Below, in pieces: positions 58,601 through 64,000 of a stretch of 64,000 nucleotides of DNA. Source of the stretch: Pseudomonas sp. DG56-2. Its GTDB lineage: Bacteria > Pseudomonadota > Gammaproteobacteria > Pseudomonadales > Pseudomonadaceae. The translations under genes were made by a program, and so were the position numbers. Every line of letters starts with the position of its first letter. Positions within the stretch are counted from its first letter, which is position 1. The stretch lies in NCBI RefSeq assembly GCF_004803755.1, contig NZ_CP032311.1, positions 1,380,501 to 1,444,500 on the forward strand. The letters run 5' to 3'. A model generated the notes under the pieces. The model searched no databases and was not told the DNA's origin. It was given only the letters and a program-made list of their open reading frames with translations.

Positions 58601-59109
58601 GCCAGTACCAGCGAGACCACCAATGCAGTGTCTTGCACGCGGCTGCCGGTGGCGTCGGCGCTGGCGCCGATCAACAGGTTCACGCCAAGCACAATACCTT
58701 TGAGTTGCAAGGCAATGTACGGCAGTACGCCCACCAGGCAGATCAGCGCCACCACCACCGCCAGTGACTGCGACTTGCCGTAGCGGGCGGCGATGAAGTC
58801 AGCGATCGAGGTAATGTTTTCCTGTTTGCTGATTAGCACCATTTTCTGCAGCACCCAGGGTGCAAACAGCAGCAACAGCACAGGTCCCAGGTAGATGGGC
58901 AGGAAGGCCCAGAGTTGTTCGGCGGATTGGCCGACCGCGCCGAAGAACGTCCAGCTGGTGCAGTACACCGCCAGCGACAAGCTGTACACCCAGGCGCGCA
59001 GGCGCGGTGGCAACGGCGTTTTACGGCGGTCACCATAGAATGCGATAGCGAACATGATGGCCATATAGGCCAGGGCGACCACGGCGATCAGCCCACTGGA
59101 CAGCGACAT
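55636..59109 (-). CDS. Sodium/solute symporter-hybrid histidine kinase fusion (MxtR/PA3271-like)
   Basis: 1157-residue sensor. The N-terminus (about 1-500) is a sodium:solute symporter-like transport domain of about 12 helices, including YCTSWTFFGAVGQSAEQLWAFLPIYLGPV. Then a linker, PAS domain (about 640-740), coiled coil (NEGLEQRVTERTQELSQLNQAL), HisKA with His805 (VSHDLMQPLNAARLF), HATPase (GLGLGLAIADGL) and a receiver with Asp1087 (LVLVDYHLDEG). P. aeruginosa PA3271 (MxtR) is closely similar and works with the regulator ErdR. No partner regulator is next to it here. Confidence 0.92.
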   Translation of the reverse strand: MSLSSGLIAVVALAYMAIMFAIAFYGDRRKTPLPPRLRAWVYSLSLAVYCTSWTFFGAVGQSAEQLWAFLPIYLGPVLLLLFAPWVLQKMVLISKQENITSIADFIAARYGKSQSLAVVVALICLVGVLPYIALQLKGIVLGVNLLIGASADATGSRVQDTALVVSLVLALFSIVFGTRSLDVTEHHRGMVLAIAFESMVKLLAFLAVGIFVTFYLYDGFDDLFSQAKLAPRLEGFWNETVNWPSMVVQTGVAMMAIICLPRQFHVTVVENIEPQDLRLARWVFPTYLILAALFVVPIALAGQMLLPGVIPDSFVISLPLAEAHPTLALLAFIGGASAATGMVIVEAVALSTMVSNDMLLPWLLRRNNAERPFEVFRHWMLSVRRVTIVAILLLAYVSYRLLGSTASLATIGQVAFAAVTQLTPAMLGALYWKQANRRGVFAGLAAGIFLWFYTLVLPIAAHSVGWSLDLFPGLAWLHGNPLNLPITPLTQGVVLSLAGNFTLFAWVSILSRTRVSEHWQAGRFIGQQTSARPNSRSLLAVQIDDLLHLAARFVGEERARQSFIRFAYRQGKGFNPNQNADGDWIEHTERLLAGVLGASSTRAVVKAAIEGRDMQLEDVVRIADEASEVLQFNRALLQGAIENISQGISVVDQNLLLVAWNRRYLELFNYPDGLISVGRPIADIIRYNAERGLCGPGEAQVHVARRLHWMRQGRAHTSERLFPNGRVIELIGNPMPGGGFVMSFTDITPFREAEQALKDANEGLEQRVTERTQELSQLNQALTEAKSHAESANQSKTRFLAAVSHDLMQPLNAARLFSAALSHQGDGLSADAQQLVQHLDSSLRSAEELISDLLDISRLENGKINPDPKPFALNELFDTLGAEFKVLAQQQGLDFRVRGSRLRVHSDMKLLRRILQNFLTNAFRYGKGPILLGVRRNAGKLWLEVWDRGPGIADDKLQVIFEEFKRLDSHQTRAEKGLGLGLAIADGLCRVLGHSLEVRSWPGKGSVFRVSVPLATTPAAVVSAPTEQAGQPLAGLQVLCVDNEDSILIGMNSLLSRWGCQVWTARNRNECQALLEEGLRPHLVLVDYHLDEGDTGTELMAWLRKSLGEPVPGVVISADGRSETVAQVHAAGLDYLAKPVKPAALRALLNRHLSLVQ

Positions 59110-59334
59110 GACTACTCCGAAACAAAAATATGCTAGAGCCGTCGGCGTAACGGCGAATCTCGATTAATCAGTCTGGCACGCCGTAGACGCTTCGTCAGCG
59201 CCGACGATGGTAGCAGTGGCAGAGCGTCGCAGGTTCGCTGATAACGTGGTCAATAGGGTTGTCGGGGCGGGTGGGCCAAGCTCAAGATGAAAAAGCAGAT
59301 TGAAATGCCCACCGCGATCTGGCCTTGCGTCAAT

Positions 59335-60528
59335 TCAAGCTGTCGCGCCGGTGTTTCCTCTGGCGCCCAGGTAATAGAACAGCGCCGCCAGACACACGGA
59401 GCCAATCAGCAGGTAGAACGTGGCCACGGGCACCAGGTGAGCAAGAGCGAATCCGCAAATTACCGGGCCCAGGGCAGCACCCAGGTTGGACAGGTTTTGT
59501 GCACCGTAATAAACCCCGCGCAGGTGCTCAGGAGCAATGCTGTCGATAAACATGTATTCCGCCGGGATCACGATGATTTCTCCCAGGGTGAATACCAGCA
59601 TTGCCAGGCACCAGGCCAGCAGCGACTGGGCCAGGGAAAAACCGAGTAGCCCAGCCAGGAACAATGCCATGCCGGCAAGCAGCCAGGGCATCAACTGGCG
59701 GCTACTGATACGTCGGCCGATCACGTATTGCAGGGCGATGACGGTGACCGCGTTGGTGGCTACCAGGTAGCTGATATACCGGGCCGCTTCGCTGGCACTG
59801 CTGGTGACCACCAGGTACTGCGACAGGTAAGCGGTGAATTGGCCGAACACCACGGCGCTGAGCGCGCCGCCGAGGGTAAAGCAGATCAGCCGGCGGTCTT
59901 TGAGCAGTTGCCCACCCACACTGAGAAAACCCGCCTGCGGGCCGTTATCCAGATTTGCCCGCGCCGAGCGCTCGCCCCAGCGCCGATAGACCAGGCACAT
60001 GACCAGGCCCAACAGGGCAGATACCAGAAAAGGCAGGTGATCATCGAGCAGAATCAGCGCGACGCCAACGAATGGCCCAACTGCGTAAGCGACGTTGCTC
60101 AAGGTGTATTTGATCGAGAACACCTCGGAGCGCTCATCCAGCGGTAACAATGCACAGAATCCAGCCTTGGCGGCAATGTCGACAACCGCCAATGCCAGGT
60201 TGATCAGGACCAGACTAATGAAGAACAGACTCAATTCACGGCTGACCACTGCGGCAATGAAAGCCCCGGTGAACACCAGGGTCGAGGCGATGATCACCGT
60301 ATAGCTGCGCAGGGTATCGATGAGGTAGCCGCCATACAGACTCAACAGCGACGCAACAATCAACGCGCCGCCAATCATCAAGCCGATGCCGCTGATATCC
60401 AGGGAAAAGTTCTGCGCGAGGTAGACCACCAGATAGGGCAGGGTGATTGCACGGGCTAGGGTCAATACAAAGGTGGTGGCCAGCAACAGGCGCACCTGTG
60501 GGCTGTAGCGTCTTGCGGCGGCGAGCAT
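59335..60528 (-). CDS. MFS transporter (drug/MdtH-like)
   Basis: 397-residue, 12-helix MFS protein. TLARAITLPYLVVYLAQNFSLDISGIGLMIGGALIVASLLSLYGGYLIDTLRSYTVI matches helices 1-3 with loop motif A in a variant form. PFVGVALILLDDHLPF and AEYMFIDSIAPEHLRGVYYGAQNLSNLGAALGP are typical of MdtH/YajR-like exporters. The start ATG 60528 follows GGACGTGAAA. Substrate unknown. Divergent from the TDT transporter gene across an AT-rich repeat region. Confidence 0.83.
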   Translation of the reverse strand: MLAAARRYSPQVRLLLATTFVLTLARAITLPYLVVYLAQNFSLDISGIGLMIGGALIVASLLSLYGGYLIDTLRSYTVIIASTLVFTGAFIAAVVSRELSLFFISLVLINLALAVVDIAAKAGFCALLPLDERSEVFSIKYTLSNVAYAVGPFVGVALILLDDHLPFLVSALLGLVMCLVYRRWGERSARANLDNGPQAGFLSVGGQLLKDRRLICFTLGGALSAVVFGQFTAYLSQYLVVTSSASEAARYISYLVATNAVTVIALQYVIGRRISSRQLMPWLLAGMALFLAGLLGFSLAQSLLAWCLAMLVFTLGEIIVIPAEYMFIDSIAPEHLRGVYYGAQNLSNLGAALGPVICGFALAHLVPVATFYLLIGSVCLAALFYYLGARGNTGATA

Positions 60529-60612
60529 TTTCACGTCCTTGTTGTTACTGCGATAAGCCGACAACGGTGAAGCATACGCTCGGTGAACAACGCCTGAACA
60601 GAGGATTTATAC

Positions 60613-60659
60613 ATCTGTAAAATAGATAACAGATAGATAAAATACCCATTTTATAGATA
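60613..60659. promoter_or_regulatory. AT-rich TAGATA repeats and inverted repeats
   Basis: TAGATA occurs at 60623, 60634 and 60654. ATCTGT (60613-60618) and ACAGAT (60629-60634) form an inverted repeat, and ATAAAAT-ACCC-ATTTTAT (60637-60654) a second. The 60-base block is far richer in A/T than the window and sits between two divergent transporter genes. It may hold both promoters and an operator, but no regulator gene is adjacent. Confidence 0.5.
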
Positions 60660-60713
60660 TTATTTTTCGTCCTAGGATGATCTTGCGTCACCGACCAACA
60701 GGAGACCTCGATC

Positions 60714-61859
60714 ATGCCGTGCTTGCAACACAACGCTTCGCCCCTCAGACCCCTGCGCCACCTGGCGCATCCCCGTGAGGTTATCCGTCAGTTCACCCCC
60801 AACTGGTTCGCTGCAACCATGGGCACCGGGGTGTTGTCCCTGGCTCTCATGCAAATAGGTATGAGCAATCTGCAGAGTCTGGCGCAGGCGCTGTGGTGGC
60901 TGACCATTGCCCTGTTTTTACTGTTCAGCGGCTTGTACGTCGCACGTTGGGTCATGTTCTTCGATGAGGCGCGACAGATTTTTGCTCATTCAACGGTGTC
61001 GATGTTCTTCGGCACTATTCCGATGGGCCTGGCGACCATCCTCAATGGATGCCTGCTATTTGGCATTGATCGCTGGGGCGAAGGGATCGTGCCCTGGATC
61101 GAGGCGATGTGGTGGTTCGATGTTGGCCTAGCGCTGCTCTGCGGGGTATCGATTCCTTACCTGATGTTCACCCGCCAGGAGCACAGCATCGATCAGATGA
61201 CCGCTGTCTGGCTGCTGCCAGTAGTCGCCGCGGAGGTTGCTGCTGCCAGTGGCGGTCAGTTGGCGCCGCACCTGGTCGATGCCCACAGCCAGTTTCAGGT
61301 GCTGGTGACCAGTTATGTGATGTGGGCGGTATCGCTGCCAGTGGCCTTCAGCATTCTGACCATTCTCATGCTGCGCATGGCCTTGCACAAATTACCTGCT
61401 GCCAACATGGCGGCGTCCAGCTGGCTGGCACTCGGCCCTATCGGTACCGGCGCCCTGGGCATGTTGCTACTGGGGGCTGATGCACCCGCGATATTTGCCG
61501 CCAACGGCTTTGGCAATCTGGGGGAGATCGCTCAAGGCCTGGGCTTGATCGCCGGGATCGTGCTATGGGGCGCAGGCTTGTGGTGGTTGCTCACAGCGGT
61601 GCTGATCACTTGGCGCTACATGCGCCATGGCATGCCGTTCAATCTGGGCTGGTGGGGCTTCACTTTCCCGCTGGGTGTCTACAGCCTGGCCACCCTCAAA
61701 CTCGGTGCCTGGTTGGGACTGGCGTTCTTCCAACACATGGGGCTGGTGTTGGTGGTCGCGCTGGTCGGCTTGTGGTTGATGGTCTTCAGTCTGACCTTGC
61801 GCGGCGCCTGGCGTGGTGAGTTGTTCGCCTCGCCGTGCATTGTCAGCTTACATAAGTAG
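60714..61859 (+). CDS. TDT-family transporter (TehA/SLAC1/malate type)
   Basis: 381-residue, ten-helix membrane protein of the tellurite-resistance/dicarboxylate transporter family. REVIRQFTPNWFAATMGTGVLSLAL is the family start, with FFGTIPMGLATI and LGPIGTGALGMLLLG later. These transporters conduct anions such as malate, sulfite or chloride; the substrate here is unknown. GGAG lies 11 bases before the ATG. Confidence 0.85.
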   Translation: MPCLQHNASPLRPLRHLAHPREVIRQFTPNWFAATMGTGVLSLALMQIGMSNLQSLAQALWWLTIALFLLFSGLYVARWVMFFDEARQIFAHSTVSMFFGTIPMGLATILNGCLLFGIDRWGEGIVPWIEAMWWFDVGLALLCGVSIPYLMFTRQEHSIDQMTAVWLLPVVAAEVAAASGGQLAPHLVDAHSQFQVLVTSYVMWAVSLPVAFSILTILMLRMALHKLPAANMAASSWLALGPIGTGALGMLLLGADAPAIFAANGFGNLGEIAQGLGLIAGIVLWGAGLWWLLTAVLITWRYMRHGMPFNLGWWGFTFPLGVYSLATLKLGAWLGLAFFQHMGLVLVVALVGLWLMVFSLTLRGAWRGELFASPCIVSLHK

Positions 61860-61938
61860 GTTGTAATTACCTGGGTGGTTGTGGCTTTGTGCGGGTTGCG
61901 TGCCTCCAATGACAAAGCCCCACTCAGGTACACGGACG

Positions 61939-63813
61939 ATGAGTCAAACTTCGCAATTCAGTCTTCTTGGCAAAAAGCGATTTCTGCCATTCTTCATTAC
62001 CCAGTCGCTCGGGGCCTTCAACGACAACCTGTTCAAGCAATCGTTGATCCTGGCCATTCTCTACAAGTTGGCCATCGAGGGTGACCGCTCGATCTGGATC
62101 AACCTCTGCGCCTTGCTGTTCATTCTGCCGTTTTTCCTGTTCTCCGCCCTGGCCGGGCAGTTTGGCGAGAAGTATCCCAAGGACGCCTTGATTCGACTGA
62201 TCAAGCTGGCCGAAATCGGCATCATGGCAGTGGGCGCCATCGGCTTTCTCACCAACCATCTGGCGCTGATGCTCCTGGCGCTGTTCGCCATGGGTACCCA
62301 TTCGGCACTGTTCGGGCCGGTCAAATACTCGATCCTGCCCCAGGCCCTGCGAGAGCAGGAGTTGGTGGGCGGCAATGGCCTGGTGGAGATGGGCACCTTC
62401 CTGGCGATTCTGGCCGGTACCATCGGCGCTGGGGTCATGATGTCCAGCAGTCACTATGCGCCTGTGGTCGCCACGGCGGTGGTCGCGGTGGCTGTGCTCG
62501 GTTATCTGTCCAGCCAGTGGATTCCACGGGCCAGTGCAGCGTCGCCGCAGATGAAGCTGGACTGGAACATTTTCACGCAGTCCTGGGCCACCTTGCGCCT
62601 GGGACTGGGGCAGACACCAGCAGTGTCTCGCTCGATTGTCGGCAACTCCTGGTTCTGGTTTGTCGGGGCCATCTACCTCACGCAGATTCCGGCCTACGCC
62701 AAGGATTGGTTGCACGGTGACGAAACCGTGGTCACCTTGGTGCTGACCCTGTTTTCCGTCGGCATCGCCCTGGGTTCACTGCTGTGCGAACGCCTCAGCG
62801 GTCACAAGGTGGAAATCGGCCTGGTGCCCTTTGGCTCCTTTGGCCTGACCCTGTTTGGTTTGCTCTGGTGGTGGCATTCCGGGGATGTGCCCACAGCAGC
62901 GACGCCTTATGACTGGTTGACGCTTCTGGGGATGACTCAGGCCTGGTGGATACTGCTGTCGATTGTGGGCCTGGGAGTATTTGGTGGGTTCTATATCGTG
63001 CCCCTGTATGCCTTGATCCAATCGCGTACCGCGGTGAATGAGCGCTCCCGCGTGATCGCTGCGAACAACATTCTCAATGCGTTGTTCATGGTGGTGTCGG
63101 CAATTGTCACCATCGTGCTGCTGAGCCTGGTGGAGATGACCATTCCCCAGCTGTTCCTGGTGGTGTCGCTGCTCAACATCGGCGTCAACGCCTACATCTT
63201 CCGGATTGTTCCTGAGTTCACCATGCGCTTCATGATTTGGTTACTCAGCCATTCCATGTACCGGGTCGAGCATCGAGACCTGCAACAAATTCCGGAGGAA
63301 GGAGCGGCACTGCTGGTGTGCAATCATGTGTCGTTTGTTGATGCGTTGTTGATAGGTGGCGCAGTGCGTCGGCCGATTCGCTTTGTCATGTACTACAAGA
63401 TCTTCCAACTACCGGTACTCAACTTTATTTTTCGCACCGCAGGCGCCATCCCTATTGCCGGACGCAACGAAGACGCAGAAATCTATGAGCAGGCGTTCAA
63501 GCAGATTGCCGCCTACCTGGCTGAAGGCGAGCTGGTGTGTATTTTTCCCGAGGGCAAGCTGACCAGCGATGGCGAGATTGATGAATTCAAGGGTGGCTTG
63601 AGCCGAATCATCGAGCAGACACCGGTACCGGTGATACCGATGGCCTTGCAGGGTTTGTGGGGAAGTTTCTTCAGCCGTGATCCGGCCAAGGGCTTTTTTC
63701 ACCGCTTATGGTCGCGGGTGACCCTGGTAGCCGGTGCTGCCATCCCGGTAGAGACAGCAGAACCGGCCTTGTTGCGCGAGCGGGTCAGCCAGTTGCGTGG
63801 CGACGTGCGCTAA
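61939..63813 (+). CDS. LplT-PlsC fusion: lysophospholipid transporter with acyltransferase
   Basis: 624-residue fusion. Residues about 1-425 form an MFS-type LplT-like transporter (FITQSLGAFNDNLFKQSLILAIL, SALFGPVKYSILPQALREQELVGGNGLVEMGTF). Residues about 440-620 are a PlsC-type acyltransferase with NHVSFVD (His463, Asp468) and FPEGKLTSDGEI. It should flip lysophospholipids inward and re-acylate them. The acyl-ACP synthetase domain found in Aas is missing. The ATG at 61939 (MSQTSQFSLLG) is used. Confidence 0.9.
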   Translation: MSQTSQFSLLGKKRFLPFFITQSLGAFNDNLFKQSLILAILYKLAIEGDRSIWINLCALLFILPFFLFSALAGQFGEKYPKDALIRLIKLAEIGIMAVGAIGFLTNHLALMLLALFAMGTHSALFGPVKYSILPQALREQELVGGNGLVEMGTFLAILAGTIGAGVMMSSSHYAPVVATAVVAVAVLGYLSSQWIPRASAASPQMKLDWNIFTQSWATLRLGLGQTPAVSRSIVGNSWFWFVGAIYLTQIPAYAKDWLHGDETVVTLVLTLFSVGIALGSLLCERLSGHKVEIGLVPFGSFGLTLFGLLWWWHSGDVPTAATPYDWLTLLGMTQAWWILLSIVGLGVFGGFYIVPLYALIQSRTAVNERSRVIAANNILNALFMVVSAIVTIVLLSLVEMTIPQLFLVVSLLNIGVNAYIFRIVPEFTMRFMIWLLSHSMYRVEHRDLQQIPEEGAALLVCNHVSFVDALLIGGAVRRPIRFVMYYKIFQLPVLNFIFRTAGAIPIAGRNEDAEIYEQAFKQIAAYLAEGELVCIFPEGKLTSDGEIDEFKGGLSRIIEQTPVPVIPMALQGLWGSFFSRDPAKGFFHRLWSRVTLVAGAAIPVETAEPALLRERVSQLRGDVR

Positions 63814-63821
63814 CAGGCGAG

Positions 63822-63849
63822 CTCAAGGTCAGCTGGCGCTGACCTTGAG
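63822..63849. repeat. Perfect 12-bp hairpin overlapping the sugE stop
   Basis: CTCAAGGTCAGC (63822-63833) pairs with GCTGACCTTGAG (63838-63849) across TGGC. It covers the stop codon (63829-63831) and last codons of sugE, and lies just after the convergent LplT-PlsC gene. No T tract follows on either strand, so it is not a typical intrinsic terminator. Confidence 0.65.
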
Positions 63850-64000
63850 GCCGACCAGACCTGCGACAATAAGGGCAACACTGGCCAGGCGCATGAACGC
63901 CATGGACTCGCCGAACAGGATGATTCCGGCGATCACCGTGCCGATCGCACCAACCCCGGTCCAGATCGCATACGCGGTGCCCAGCGGCAGCTCCTTCATT
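63829..64000 (-). CDS. sugE: SMR-family guanidinium/quaternary ammonium exporter SugE, C-terminal part
   Basis: The minus strand is open from the window edge to TGA at 63829. The 56 residues end as in SugE/Gdx: [52 protein letters not shown]. The [16 protein letters not shown] motif is the SMR signature. The start lies outside the window. SugE-type SMRs export guanidinium and some quaternary ammonium compounds. It converges on the LplT-PlsC gene. Confidence 0.9.
   Translation of the reverse strand, partial: MKELPLGTAYAIWTGVGAIGTVIAGIILFGESMAFMRLASVALIVAGLVGLKVSAS

Noticed and set aside
57724..58767. 347-codon open frame on the plus strand
   Set aside because: It is antisense to the symporter-kinase gene. 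The Gln/His/Gly-rich product shows no domain.
59161..59220. Second sigma-54 promoter (TGGCACG near 59173)
   Set aside because: The -24 half is good, but the -12 position reads AGACG instead of TTGC, so the GC element is missing.

Overview
The window is a GC-rich, gene-dense stretch of chromosome from a Pseudomonas of the fluorescens/putida type. The assignment rests on recognisable Pseudomonas genes and their order: oprH-phoP-phoQ, dctA, and gacS-pirRS-cysM-rlmD-relA-mazG. There are no rRNA or tRNA genes, no CRISPR array, no insertion sequence and no prophage block. It is core genome with small accessory patches.

Layout. 1-2366: end of a sensor kinase, a FhuF-like ferric-siderophore reductase and an EntD/PcpS-type phosphopantetheinyl transferase. 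2462-5292: oprH-phoPQ behind four in-phase GTTCAG repeats. 5309-6905: dctA behind paired palindromes and a sigma-54 promoter. 6984-13912: housekeeping and stress genes (sprT, Yip1-family, ttcA, a Tag-like glycosylase, wrbA, arsC, a thioredoxin lipoprotein, a META lipoprotein, ldhA). 13978-19012: gacS and a divergent PirRS-like two-component system without pirA. 19116-25185: cysM, rlmD, relA, mazG and a DUF2058 gene. 25229-34837: purMN, a PerM-family permease, hda, two tandem NlpC/P60 lipoproteins, an O-methyltransferase and a sorbosone-dehydrogenase-like lipoprotein. 35648-44785: a cobalamin riboswitch and a ten-gene cobalamin assembly operon (cobO-cobB-bluB-cbiB-cobD-cobQ-cobU-cobT-cobC-cobS). 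44864-49819: a GH5 hydrolase, a MarR/MFS pair sharing one palindromic operator, a 40-residue membrane peptide, a glutathione peroxidase-like protein, DUF2798 and LysR genes. 49858-53668: fadL, a protein resembling an inactive lysozyme-like phage protein, and two nearly gene-free stretches holding a dispersed repeat, a hexamer array and a DnaA-box cluster. 53669-64000: a Sel1-like gene, rmuC, a symporter/hybrid-kinase fusion, two transporters, an LplT-PlsC fusion and the end of sugE.

How the parts work together. Several sections sense the environment: PhoPQ (divalent cations and cationic peptides), GacS (secondary metabolism), PirRS-like (iron-siderophore in known relatives) and the symporter-kinase. 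The cobalamin operon covers adenosylation, amidation, dimethylbenzimidazole synthesis and nucleotide-loop assembly, but not corrin-ring synthesis. Its leader carries a complete B12 aptamer and a candidate long-range kissing loop that would hide the cobO ribosome binding site. The most interesting second-look signals are that leader (with a 53-codon ORF running into cobO), the MarR promoter that appears to make a leaderless mRNA, the 40-residue membrane peptide, the DnaA-box cluster away from any dnaA gene, and the lysozyme-like protein that seems to have lost its catalytic glutamate.
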